In this document: positions 55,923 to 63,856 of the stretch, one piece after another
Numbering within the stretch: position 1 is the stretch's first letter
Layout of the letters: each line of letters opens with the position of its first letter
From: JAWKWH01 sp963669455
GTDB lineage: Bacteria; Pseudomonadota; Alphaproteobacteria; Rhizobiales; Rhizobiaceae
Length of the DNA: 64,000 bases
Reading direction: 5' to 3'
Assembly (NCBI GenBank): GCA_963669455.1
Contig: OY770026.1
Coordinates: forward strand, 124,001-188,000
Made by a program: the position numbers and the translations under genes
The notes under the pieces: generated by a model
Databases searched by the model: none
What the model saw: only the letters and a program-made list of their open reading frames with translations
Told to the model about the DNA's origin: nothing

Positions 55923-56179
55923 GTCTCCTCTCTTTCGGTGTTAACATCTGAAATCGCAAACGTACCGTCAGCCGCTCTGGTAAATTCTATCATGGGCGAT
56001 GATGCCAATGCACGTTTGCCATCACGTTCATGCAAGGCCAATTGGACGGGATCACCGCCGACGGCGCGGTCGACAAAGCTTTCCGCCATCATCCAACCGA
56101 TGTGGATAAGCTCGACCTTCTGCTCATCCGTCAGATCGAAGTGGTTCACAAAGCCACGATATTTTTCGATGTCAGGCAT
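55919..56179 (-). CDS. Small protein coupled to the integrase, unknown
   Basis: This 86-residue protein starts MPDIEKYRGFVNHFDLTDEQ and is largely helical (VELIHIGWMMAESFVDRAVG). It overlaps the integrase start (ATGA), so both are made from the same message. A directionality factor or integrase partner would fit this position, but I recognise no family. GGGAGA lies ~10 bases before the ATG; a frame beginning further upstream lacks support. A strong promoter lies at 56363-56392. Confidence 0.65.
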
Positions 56180-56558
56180 CAAGATACAATTCTCCCTTGA
56201 CCCGTGCACCTCTTGCAGCGGGCAATTCTGTTTATATTTTTTGGAAATCAAAGCGGCGGAGAAAATTCTCTACGCCACCGGAAGGCTAATCGCCTTTAAA
56301 CAAAATAATCATCACCACACAGCAATTCAAGAATGCAGACGCAATGGTGTTGTATATAGGAATATATACCCATATCTCTATTACTCTGTCAAGTAAAATA
56401 TAAATGCATGCAGCACTTCCGTACCGCAACGAAGGTCGGTTGTGAGCCCATTATGACAAATTTAAATCAGTCGCAACTTGAATAGTTGAATCTTCAATCA
56501 CTTCGCCGCATGTCAGAATAGTTTCCTAATTTGCGAGCAATGTTGAAATTAAATTTTT
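56180..56558. other. AT-rich spacer, no gene seen
   Basis: Apart from the promoter above I see no gene; the stretch is AT-rich and typical of imported DNA. A short inverted sequence TATATAGGAATATATA overlaps the promoter -10 region and could bind a repressor. Confidence 0.5.
56363..56392 (-). promoter_or_regulatory. Candidate sigma-70 promoter of the integrase operon
   Basis: On the minus strand TTGACA (56392-56387), an 18-nt spacer and TATATA (56368-56363) give a near-consensus promoter in AT-rich DNA about 180 bp before the small gene. Confidence 0.6.
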
Positions 56559-57542
56559 TCAGTTCTTTATCTGCAAGTGCTTGAAGAGCTCGTCAAAAGC
56601 ATTAAAGGATTCCTTTAAATCTGCTAGTAACTCTTTTTCGTTCGCATTATCTAGACGTTTGGTAGAAATCTCGAGGATCAAGTTCTTACTAAAGTCATGT
56701 GCAAGCTCACATTGAATTGAGCCATTCTTAGTAGTCTCACATTTTTCTTGATATCCAGGTTTAGGAAAATAAGTGCCGTTTGGATGTTTATGAACTTTAG
56801 ATAGTCGGAAGTGGCGAATCTTGTTTAAGAGATCAACCATTTCAGGTTGGCATATTTGAATGGGTACTGAGCTGTTTTGACGGATTATATTGCAGATCAA
56901 ATTTTTGTTGAGAACAAAACGTTCGGAAGAAATACTGACGCCATAGGATACATTCAGTGGCTGGAGGCCATTCTGTGTTGCCGCGCAAATTGTTTTTAAA
57001 TCTTCTTTATGCTTAGTTTCGTTAGAATAGTTATAAAATCGAACGCCCGCAATTCTTGGCTCCTTTGCCATAAAACTGACTCCCAATTCTGGTAGAAAAA
57101 TAAATCGTGATCCAGAAACAATGAATTCTACTCCATAATTCCTGCATTTGGCATCTGGGACCCTCTGATTTTCTATGTCTATAGCTACAAAAATTAGAGC
57201 TGGCATCAAGGTAATCAGCCACATAGTTAGAAATGTCCGTGATTGCACTTTCGGAATTTGTATATCGGGGTATAACCGCCTGCGTATTAGTATTAGCAGA
57301 CAAGTGCCGAGAAATAGTGCAACGAGAATGGCTGCCCCCGTCAGGATCGCAAGGGCTGCATAAGCCTTGTTTACGCCGTCAGATTGCCACGGGTAGAAAT
57401 CAGCTACCAAAATTACAAAACAAATGAATGGAATAGCGGCCAGCCAGCGCCATCTTTCTGACAAAAGAAAAATAAGCGGTACTATTGCTAGCACAGCGTA
57501 AAAGTAGACATTATTCAAAACTGAATCGCTTAAAGGAAACAT
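56559..57542 (-). CDS. Membrane protein with C-terminal extracytoplasmic domain, unknown
   Basis: This 327-residue protein has about five hydrophobic segments in the first 130 residues (NNVYFYAVLAIVPLIFLLSE; WLAAIPFICFVILVADFYPW; LTGAAILVALFLGTCLLILI; MWLITLMPALIFVAIDI). A ~195-residue soluble domain follows with seven Cys (AKCRNYGVEF, TICAATQNG, LICNIIRQ, IQICQPE, YQEKCETT, SIQCELAHD), suggesting disulfides outside the cytoplasm. The ATG at 57542 follows GGAAGGAG. Codon use is AT-rich, unlike the chromosomal core. Family not recognised. Confidence 0.78.
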   Translation of the reverse strand: MFPLSDSVLNNVYFYAVLAIVPLIFLLSERWRWLAAIPFICFVILVADFYPWQSDGVNKAYAALAILTGAAILVALFLGTCLLILIRRRLYPDIQIPKVQSRTFLTMWLITLMPALIFVAIDIENQRVPDAKCRNYGVEFIVSGSRFIFLPELGVSFMAKEPRIAGVRFYNYSNETKHKEDLKTICAATQNGLQPLNVSYGVSISSERFVLNKNLICNIIRQNSSVPIQICQPEMVDLLNKIRHFRLSKVHKHPNGTYFPKPGYQEKCETTKNGSIQCELAHDFSKNLILEISTKRLDNANEKELLADLKESFNAFDELFKHLQIKN

Positions 57543-57851
57543 AAAACTCCTTCCAAGGAAGCCAGTGAAAAACAAATTATTTTGGATTCTGTATCTGATT
57601 TATGCAGGATCTTACTAATAATTTCCTACAACAACGAATAATGGTTATTGAGAAACAGCCTGTCGCAACTCAAACATTCGTTTTTCCTGGTTTTGGTAAT
57701 TTGTCCACAACCCGGTCATTCGTGCGGGTTTGATTTGTTCGGTGATCAGCCGCCGCCATGCGCGCAGTTTGCGGCCTGTGGGTAGTTTTTCCATGTGGCT
57801 TGCATTGTCATCGGCCCGTCAGGCATTTTTGTTGCATGTTGAAGGGAACGG
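57543..57851. other. Spacer with no recognised gene
   Basis: The stretch contains no supported ORF. It shifts from AT-rich (57570-57700) to GC-richer DNA (57720-57840), suggesting a junction of segments with different origins near 57700. Confidence 0.4.
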
Positions 57852-57986
57852 ATGGACGATTTTATCGAAGCCGGGTTAATCTACGAAAATGATGATGGTG
57901 ATTTCGTCGTTACCCCACTGGGTGAAGACTTTGCCCGACACATGTTTCAACTGGCCGATCAGATCGACCCTAAAAAGTTCAATTGA
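57852..57986 (+). CDS. Very small protein (44 aa), possible winged-helix fragment
   Basis: The frame reads MDDFIEAGLIYENDDGDFVV, then TPLGEDFARHMFQLADQIDP and ends KKFN. GAAGGGA lies at good spacing before the ATG. The pattern resembles the recognition-helix/wing end of a small winged-helix regulator (GLI-x-END-G-x-FVVTPLGE). It may be a real small gene or the tail of a lost regulator. Confidence 0.45.
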   Translation: MDDFIEAGLIYENDDGDFVVTPLGEDFARHMFQLADQIDPKKFN

Positions 57987-58353
57987 TGGATTTTGGATCG
58001 CGCATGGTGCGACAAATTCAAATCAGGTGCGGCGAGCTTCAAACGCCACTACAACGGGATTTCATGCAGATTGAATAGATGTTCCGCCCGTTGGCGGCAA
58101 GATGTGTGCGGGTGTATTACACCGCACTTCTTGGCAAGGGAGACGCTGCGCTCTCCCGTTGCATCCCTCTTGCTATCGGCCTATTCAGGCCATTCGCTGG
58201 AAATTCAGATTTTCACACGCCTTCCCGAAACCAGCCATTCAAACCACCTCCACCAATCTTGTAGTGAATGACCGGGTTGGGGACCTTTTACCGTTATTCT
58301 GGTCTGCTAATAGCCAAATAGCGACAAGCGCTCTTTTACAAAGAATATTGGCA
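57987..58353. other. Spacer with no supported gene
   Basis: Short open frames exist on the plus strand (58079-58264) but they lack a Shine-Dalgarno and any family pattern. The inverted motif GTGCGGGTGTATTACACCGCAC at 58101-58122 (with mismatches) is a possible protein-binding palindrome. Confidence 0.35.
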
Positions 58354-59295
58354 TCAGTCCTTCGAGCAAAAATTAACTACCAGAAAAGGCGGCATGTTAT
58401 TGTGTGGCCGACTTCCCCCCACCCTGTCTAAAACATCGGGCAGTACACCGTGGCCGCCATCGCGGCGAATCCTCGGATCTGGATTGTTGAAAGTGCTGTC
58501 AATGCCTCTAGCTACGTCGTTGTTCCCGCCAACCAGTCCTGAGTGCCAACCTGGCCCGTAGCCAGTAGAAATGCTATGACTGTGAGATGGGATTTCCAAA
58601 AGCGAAAGCGTGTGTTCGTATTCTCCGCCAGTGGCACCCAATGAAAATGTTCTTCCTAGTCTGGCCGCGCTTAGATCGCTAGTAGTGCCAACCAAAAGTC
58701 GGCCGTCACTTTCGGCAAATTGAGACCAACCTTGAGGGCATTTTTCCCGGTTGAATGCAGCAACCATGCCGGAGGGAAAAGTCACGCTCTTAATAAGTTC
58801 CGGTAAATCCTCTTTTGCGACCTTACCCAATCGATCACTGATTGTCGTTTCAACGGCGATACCCACGGTTTCTTTCGAATAATCATCCACTTTTTGGATT
58901 GCTGCAGCTTGTGCAGAATCAATTGCCGCTTTCACACTTTTTTGAGCCGCATCTATCGCTTCTTGAGAAATCGTCTCGATACGCGTTCCAACGTTTTCTT
59001 CGACAACATAATCGATCATCTTCGAGTCAAATTGCTTTCCAAATGCCCAATATATTACACCGATTGCAATAATTAATCCGGCTCCGCCAATTATAAATGC
59101 ATTTACGTACAGTTTTTGAACATATTCTCGATGCTTCTGAAGATCATCTGTCAAGATCTTTACCGTCTCTTCTGAACGAGAAATCGCTTCTAAAGATTTC
59201 TTCTCATATATGCTCTGAACATATTCTCGATGTGATTTAAGATCATCAGAGAATAATTTTATCGCTTCTGAGTATACATCTTTTTCTTGCGCCAT
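58354..59295 (-). CDS. Membrane-anchored coiled-coil protein with phage tail-collar domain
   Basis: This 313-residue protein has four parts. Two ~20-residue tandem repeats come first (SDDLKSHREYVQSIYEKK and TDDLQKHREYVQKLYVNA, starting near residues 16 and 49). One membrane helix follows (AFIIGGAGLIIAIGVIYWAF, about 66-85), then a coiled coil (about 95-165). The C-terminal ~140 residues have the tail-collar pattern: PSGMVAAFNREKCPQGWSQF, GRLLVGTTSD, GGEYEHTLSLLEIPSHSHS, and RPHNNMPPFLVVNFCSK. Collar domains normally sit on phage tail fibres; joining one to a membrane anchor is unusual. No other phage structural gene is nearby. Confidence 0.82.
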   Translation of the reverse strand: MAQEKDVYSEAIKLFSDDLKSHREYVQSIYEKKSLEAISRSEETVKILTDDLQKHREYVQKLYVNAFIIGGAGLIIAIGVIYWAFGKQFDSKMIDYVVEENVGTRIETISQEAIDAAQKSVKAAIDSAQAAAIQKVDDYSKETVGIAVETTISDRLGKVAKEDLPELIKSVTFPSGMVAAFNREKCPQGWSQFAESDGRLLVGTTSDLSAARLGRTFSLGATGGEYEHTLSLLEIPSHSHSISTGYGPGWHSGLVGGNNDVARGIDSTFNNPDPRIRRDGGHGVLPDVLDRVGGSRPHNNMPPFLVVNFCSKD

Positions 59296-59936
59296 TGGGC
59301 AACCCTCATCATTCTTGGATATTCTCCAGTGTTAAAATTTGTCCATTAAATCCAGTGCATGGTCAACAAGAATATCAAACTTGATATATAGCAATTGCCG
59401 ATCAGGAATTATTTAAGGCCATTTTACATTGCAGCGGTCTATGACCGAGGATCTAATTAGTAGCTCAACAGCGACACGGCACCCAGGTCTGTTGAGGGCT
59501 CCAAGGAGCCGTCCACAATTTCTCTAGCACTTTGCCTTGAATGGCTGCTTCCCTCCCCAAACTTTATAGTTGGTGCTGAATTTGCGTAAGCCATTTTGCT
59601 GTCCGGGCGGGTGCTCGTGAACAGAGCCTGCGCGGAGGTCGCTTGTCTCTGCCATCCGGCGTCGCCCCCTGACAGGAATACAGGGATGTGACGGCACGTG
59701 TGCCGCCGCATGTTTTGAGATAATGGGGAAGCCGGGAGGCTCTGCCTCTTCTCTCCCCAAAAGACAAATAGTTACCGACCGTGGTTCGCAACCGGCGCTG
59801 AAGCGCGGTTCGCTGCACCCGCACCAAACCCACAAGTGGGCCCGGCAACGATTTGTCTTTTCCCCTCCCATCTCCGTCCTCGACCGGAAGCGTCGGTTGC
59901 ATGTGCAACCCAGTTTCAAAGGAAGAGGAAGGAACA
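59296..59936. other. Long non-coding stretch with dense hairpins, leader of ardA
   Basis: No gene is supported; minus-strand frames here (59457-60036) lack start signals and family patterns. From 59690 to 59915 at least six hairpins occur: GGCACGTGTGCC, GGTT-CGC-AACC, GCGC-TGAA-GCGC, CCCACAAGTGGG, and GGTTGCA-TG-TGCAACC at 59895-59910. An outer pair AAAAGACAAAT (59759-59769) and ATTTGTCTTTT (59851-59861) encloses three of them. The region directly precedes ardA. Confidence 0.7.
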
Positions 59937-60446
59937 ATGACATTACTATTTTACGCTCAACCGTATGATATTTCAGCCGAAGGATTTCATTTCCGCAATA
60001 TGCGCGACTACGACCAGAACGCATCAGACCATGCAAACAGATATGGCGATCGGGTTGAAGAATTTGAAATTCAATTCATCGATGGCGAGTTGATTGATGC
60101 CGACTTCGCCAAAGCATGGGGGCTGAATCAAGCCAATATTTGCCCCTTCATCGAAGCGGCGACCGATTGGGAAGAGTGGCAAAAAACCCATTTCATTATC
60201 GCGGTCGGCGAATGCGGATATGATTTCGATCCTGAGGCTGTCGACCCTGACGAATTTGACGTTGATATCTACGAAGAAGAATCCATGAAAGAACTGGCCT
60301 ACCGTTTTGTCGATGAGGGCCTGTTTGGCGAAGTGCCTGAATCCTTTCAACACTACATTGATTATGATGCCATCGCCCGCGATCTTTCATTTGACTACAG
60401 TCAGACCGTTATCGGCGGCCTCTCGCTAATTTATCGGTGCGGGTGA
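59937..60446 (+). CDS. ardA: Antirestriction protein ArdA
   Basis: This 169-residue acidic DNA mimic inhibits type I restriction enzymes, protecting incoming mobile DNA. The acidic character and ArdA pattern are clear. The N-terminal part is LLFYAQPYDISAEGFHFRNM, and the middle is the helical acidic segment FIEAATDWEEW. The C-terminus IDYDAIARDLSFDYSQTVIG is close to the conserved YxDYEAFARDL motif. GGAAGAGGAAGGA precedes the ATG at 59937; the frame opens upstream but without support. It is convergent with a toxin-antitoxin pair whose toxin ends 10 bp away. Confidence 0.85.
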   Translation: MTLLFYAQPYDISAEGFHFRNMRDYDQNASDHANRYGDRVEEFEIQFIDGELIDADFAKAWGLNQANICPFIEAATDWEEWQKTHFIIAVGECGYDFDPEAVDPDEFDVDIYEEESMKELAYRFVDEGLFGEVPESFQHYIDYDAIARDLSFDYSQTVIGGLSLIYRCG

Positions 60447-60455
60447 AGGCGGGGA

Positions 60456-60749
60456 TCAGCGCCAGTGCTCGGGCAATTCCTGCCGTACGTTTCGGATCGT
60501 AGCGATACGGATAACGCTTTGCCGAATTTCATAAATCACGTAATGCGAACGATAGGTGAAGCGCCGCAGATTGCCGCTTAATTCGCTTGGTACAACACGA
60601 CCCATTTTCGGATTGTCGGTTAGAAGATCAAAGCTGTAGAACAGGCCATCGAGATATTCGTCAGCCTGCGTTTCACCAAAATGGTCTATCGTGTACCGGG
60701 CAATTTCTTTGATGTTGGAACGGGCCAGTTCCGATAGCTCATATTCCAT
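60456..60749 (-). CDS. ParE/RelE-superfamily toxin
   Basis: This 97-residue protein of the ParE-like family starts MEYELSELARSNIKEIARYT and has GLFYSFDLLTDNPKMGRVVP, FTYRSHYVIYEI and the C-terminal strand VIRIATIRNVRQ. ParE toxins poison DNA gyrase; RelE relatives cleave mRNA at the ribosome. The overlapping upstream antitoxin gene and RSHYVIYEI pattern favour ParE. It is expressed from the antitoxin's promoter. Confidence 0.9.
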   Translation of the reverse strand: MEYELSELARSNIKEIARYTIDHFGETQADEYLDGLFYSFDLLTDNPKMGRVVPSELSGNLRRFTYRSHYVIYEIRQSVIRIATIRNVRQELPEHWR

Positions 60750-60960
60750 TCTTTACGTCATCCAGCGCTTCGGCCATGATGTCGGCCTTGCTGGCTTTGG
60801 CGGCAGGCGGGCCTTTCAGGCCCTGCTCGACATCGCGCATAATAACGGCCTGCTGTGCTGCCGGACCAAGCGAATGCCAAAGCGCCATATCCTCATCGGT
60901 TGGAAAAACGCTTGAGGAGAATTTGATCCCGGAAATGTCGATTGTATCTGTGTCGCTCAT
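60739..60960 (-). CDS. Antitoxin of the ParE-like pair
   Basis: This 73-residue protein lies upstream of and overlaps the toxin gene by 11 bp, as is standard for antitoxins. It starts MSDTDTIDISGIKFSSSVFP. Its middle is amphipathic (FPTDEDMALWHSLGPAAQQA) and its end is basic/helical (KADIMAEALDDVKNGI), suited to wrap the toxin. It lacks an obvious ribbon-helix-helix start, so the DNA-binding part may be atypical. Confidence 0.82.
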   Translation of the reverse strand: MSDTDTIDISGIKFSSSVFPTDEDMALWHSLGPAAQQAVIMRDVEQGLKGPPAAKASKADIMAEALDDVKNGI

Positions 60961-61001
60961 ACCCTTATTCTACCAAAACGACCCTCCAAACACCAGAAAA
61001 T

Positions 61002-61571
61002 TCAGTGATAAGCGCTTTGTTCCATACGGCGGATCGCGCGGGTGACGGACCAGGGCTGTAAGCCATAGTGAGCGGCTATTTCTACAATTGTTATCTTACC
61101 TGAATTAATCAGGGCCCTGGCCTGGCGTAGTTCGCAATCGGACATTTTGGGTTCGGGTCCAAGCCGCTTTCCCTTCTTTCTTGCCGCCTTTAAGCCATCA
61201 ATAGTCCGTTCCGAAATCTTGCGCCTTTCCCATTCGGCGTTAACTGCGCGGTTTTGAAAATCCCGATTACCATCGGCTGTACTGGTATCGATTGCTCCGT
61301 TGACGACCTCTATTCCGATTCCCCGTTCCCGCAGGAGGCGTTCCTGAACAATCGCATCTTCCGCCGAGCGGAAGGCCCTGTCCAAATCCCATATGACCAA
61401 TGTGTCGCCGGATTGGAGTTTTTCGAGTAAGGCTTTGAATTTGGGGCGCTTTTTGACGGATGCGGCGGAAACTCTCTCCTCGATATACCTGTCACATTTG
61501 CCCTTGAGGCCGTTAATCTGGCGGTCCAAGCGTTGATTTTTCCTGCTGACTCTTAAATATCCGTATCTCAT
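61002..61571 (-). CDS. Small serine recombinase (resolvase/invertase)
   Basis: This 189-residue recombinase has catalytic Ser in YGYLRVSRKNQ (Ser9), the supporting Arg motif DTLVIWDLDRAFRSAEDA, and a C-terminal HTH (SGKITIVEIAAHYGLQPWSV, then TRAIRRME). It is of typical resolvase/DNA-invertase length. No invertible segment was recognised, though the gene's own flanks were not searched exhaustively. It probably resolves cointegrates or dimers of the element. Confidence 0.9.
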   Translation of the reverse strand: MRYGYLRVSRKNQRLDRQINGLKGKCDRYIEERVSAASVKKRPKFKALLEKLQSGDTLVIWDLDRAFRSAEDAIVQERLLRERGIGIEVVNGAIDTSTADGNRDFQNRAVNAEWERRKISERTIDGLKAARKKGKRLGPEPKMSDCELRQARALINSGKITIVEIAAHYGLQPWSVTRAIRRMEQSAYH

Positions 61572-61756
61572 ATTACCTTGTATATCAGTGGGTTAATCCG
61601 GTTTCATCGTGCCACATTGACGGTCCTTTCTGTGATCGTCGTTTTCGCGGGTGTTTGTCAATCAGGGCTAGAGGTAAGCCTTTGAAATAACACAAACACG
61701 TCAATATTATAGCAATGCGAGGTGTGTAAAGTAAAATATCACCATAACCACCGTCA
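61572..61756. other. AT-rich divergent spacer
   Basis: This holds the promoters of the divergent resolvase and the exported-protein gene; no gene is seen. Confidence 0.4.
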
Positions 61757-62116
61757 ATGTTGAACAATATAAGTAGTAAATTAAGCAAATATCAACAATT
61801 ATGGATAATAATACTTGGTATGAGTTTAGGGGGAATAAATATACCAAAAGCGCAGGCTCAAAATCTCGATGCCAATTTCGTGCTCAATGAAATGACATCG
61901 GACCAACAGGTGAGCTATGTTGAGGGCGTCATTGAAGGGTTGGCCTTTTCGCGGTGGCAGAGAGACAAGCCAGATCGTACTGGCATTCAGTGCATCTATA
62001 GGTGGGCTGACAGGAAAGACAAATGGCCAAAAATCGAACAGTGGTTTGGCAGACACCCCGATAGGTCAGCCGGACCTTTATTGTATATTCTCATCAAACA
62101 AAATTGCGGGGCATAA
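61757..62116 (+). CDS. Exported small protein of the mobile element, unknown
   Basis: This 119-residue protein has a signal-peptide-like N-terminus (LWIIILGMSLGGINIPKAQA, cut near QAQ). The mature ~85 residues include DQQVSYVEGVIEGLAFSRWQ and a single Cys pair (IQCIYRW ... KQNCGA). Family not recognised. It is followed closely by the next gene on the same strand. Confidence 0.65.
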   Translation: MLNNISSKLSKYQQLWIIILGMSLGGINIPKAQAQNLDANFVLNEMTSDQQVSYVEGVIEGLAFSRWQRDKPDRTGIQCIYRWADRKDKWPKIEQWFGRHPDRSAGPLLYILIKQNCGA

Positions 62117-62129
62117 TTTGATTCAGTTG

Positions 62130-62909
62130 ATGCACCATTTTGGCAATGACGCCCGTTTCTCCGGTTCCGAAGAAGCGCGGCGTAAACAATGGTTCATCAA
62201 AGCCAGACAAGATCAAAAACTGCGTGAGGATATGACCAAAGAGGCGGCGGCAACCACCAACGTTACCGCTTTTGCCGTCACAACTGTCATGGCAACTGAG
62301 GCGCAGATTGACGCCTTTGAATTAAAGCTCGACCGGTATGACGAAGCGACCACGGCGGCACTGATGGAAAATCAGGTCGAGTATGAAGCACTTCAAAAAC
62401 GCATGATCGAAATTGAATCCCGGCTTGAAGGCATCTGGCAACACGCCAACATTATGTCTGATGGTCGGCGTGTCTTCTTAAACGCTGACCGGACGCAAGC
62501 CTATGATGAATTCGGCGCGGAAGTATCAGAAGAAGAATATGCTTACGATCAGTTTAAACCGGATCATAGACCCGTTGACAGCTTCCTCGACCACTTAAAG
62601 GAGCGCGGTGCAATTCGTGGTGCGATGGCCGATAACCGTGCTAGCCGTGAGAAGATTCATGAATTTGATGAGCTGAAAAATAGCCACCGTGAAGAAATTG
62701 CAAAAGGCGGTGTGACCGAAGAACGCTTAAACGAAATGGATGATGAACTTCTCGATGCCATGCCGCCGGAGGTGGTAAGGCATTTATCTGCTGACGCGAC
62801 GCTATCAAATGCACCGGATGCAAAATCCAACTTTACCGCCAATGCCAATCCTGCCGCCCTAACAAAAACGGGCGCGGCCATCACAGCCACGCCCACGCTT
62901 GAAAACTAA
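62130..62909 (+). CDS. Coiled-coil protein of the mobile element, unknown
   Basis: This protein of about 259 residues starts MHHFGNDARFSGSEEARRKQ, with helical segments (FELKLDRYDEATTAALMENQ; YEALQKRMIEIESRLEGIW) and a C-terminal Ala/Thr-rich tail. Charged, without a signal peptide or membrane helix. A TTG at 62118 is an alternative start; longer frames overlap the previous gene and look false. Function unknown; such proteins are common among unannotated genes of conjugative elements. Confidence 0.62.
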   Translation: MHHFGNDARFSGSEEARRKQWFIKARQDQKLREDMTKEAAATTNVTAFAVTTVMATEAQIDAFELKLDRYDEATTAALMENQVEYEALQKRMIEIESRLEGIWQHANIMSDGRRVFLNADRTQAYDEFGAEVSEEEYAYDQFKPDHRPVDSFLDHLKERGAIRGAMADNRASREKIHEFDELKNSHREEIAKGGVTEERLNEMDDELLDAMPPEVVRHLSADATLSNAPDAKSNFTANANPAALTKTGAAITATPTLEN

Positions 62910-62924
62910 TTCCGGGGAATGGGA

Positions 62925-63332
62925 TTAGTCAGCGCTATTGGCGCCATCAATCAAGAGTGTGGTTTGGGTGCCGATGGCTGATTGTTTTGCGGATTTGATC
63001 GCCCGGCGGATTTTGTTAATCGTCCATATGGAAGACCAAAGCACGGTTTTTTCATGCAGATATTGCCCGACTTTCAAATTGGCGATGGAATAACCAGCGG
63101 CAAGAATGGCTGCTCCTAACGCAAACAGAATTGCCTGTTCATGCCAGAACAAAAGATCATGAAACTGACGGGCAAAGAGGACAAGGCCAATGCCTGTGAC
63201 CAGTGACATCCAAAGCGGCTCACGACCCACCAGAACAGATTGAATTGGCGCAAGCGCTTCGTCCCTATAGCGCGTTGAAAAAGTTGTATCGGTGACGCTC
63301 AGGCCGCGTCTGTTGTCGAAATATGTGGTCAT
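62925..63332 (-). CDS. Small two-helix membrane protein, unknown
   Basis: This 135-residue protein has two adjacent hydrophobic segments (PLWMSLVTGIGLVLFARQFH; LLFWHEQAILFALGAAILAA) followed by a basic helix (TINKIRRAIKSAKQSA). AGGAGG lies well before the ATG. It is 17 bp downstream of the other minus-strand gene, convergent with 62130. Confidence 0.72.
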   Translation of the reverse strand: MTTYFDNRRGLSVTDTTFSTRYRDEALAPIQSVLVGREPLWMSLVTGIGLVLFARQFHDLLFWHEQAILFALGAAILAAGYSIANLKVGQYLHEKTVLWSSIWTINKIRRAIKSAKQSAIGTQTTLLIDGANSAD

Positions 63333-63349
63333 GGGAAACTATCCTCCTA

Positions 63350-63856
63350 TTACTGGTTTGCGCTCAGCTTCGTGCAGCGGGACGAATGCGCACGGGACTG
63401 AATTGTATGTGAAAGCTGCCGGATGGATGCGGGAACATGGCTGCGGGCGCTGGCAACATATAACGTCATTGCCCACCCCACTTCCTCAAATGAGGTATCG
63501 ACAGCGCAGGCACAGATTGAAGCATGCACGATGGAAGAACGCCTTAGGCGTTTGGGGTTTTTCGCATCCAAAATCTTCTCGCCGAGTTCAAGACTTTCGC
63601 TGACGCCGGGAAGTTGATCCATGCCTGTTTCTTTGAATACTCGCAGAAGCATCTTTGCCGCGTCCCGTTCCGGGTCAGGCTGTTGAACGCGAGCGGTGTC
63701 TTTTTGATGAAGGACAGCGCGGCATTGCGGAATGAGATGTTTCTCTGCCATGCGGCTTTCGACAATCGGCTGCAACCACAGCACTGTGACCGCGCCATAA
63801 ATTGCCAGGCCGCCTAATAGCGCAGGTGGAAACAGCTTGAAAGGAAGATCAAACAT
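63350..63856 (-). CDS. Membrane-anchored unknown protein of the mobile element
   Basis: This 168-residue protein has an N-terminal helix (FPPALLGGLAIYGAVTVLWL, about 9-28), then a soluble, partly helical region (AAKMLLRVFKETGMDQLPGV; SESLELGEKILDAKN) with four Cys. No family recognised. It is probably co-transcribed with the following two-helix protein gene; the right end of the window cuts the cluster. Confidence 0.65.
   Translation of the reverse strand: MFDLPFKLFPPALLGGLAIYGAVTVLWLQPIVESRMAEKHLIPQCRAVLHQKDTARVQQPDPERDAAKMLLRVFKETGMDQLPGVSESLELGEKILDAKNPKRLRRSSIVHASICACAVDTSFEEVGWAMTLYVASARSHVPASIRQLSHTIQSRAHSSRCTKLSANQ

Noticed and set aside
58079..58264. Plus-strand 61-codon frame in the mobile element
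   Set aside because: No ribosome site and no recognisable pattern; other overlapping frames are equally open.
59457..60036. Minus-strand frames opposite the ardA leader
   Set aside because: No Shine-Dalgarno, repetitive Cys/Arg-rich composition, and they overlap ardA in antisense.
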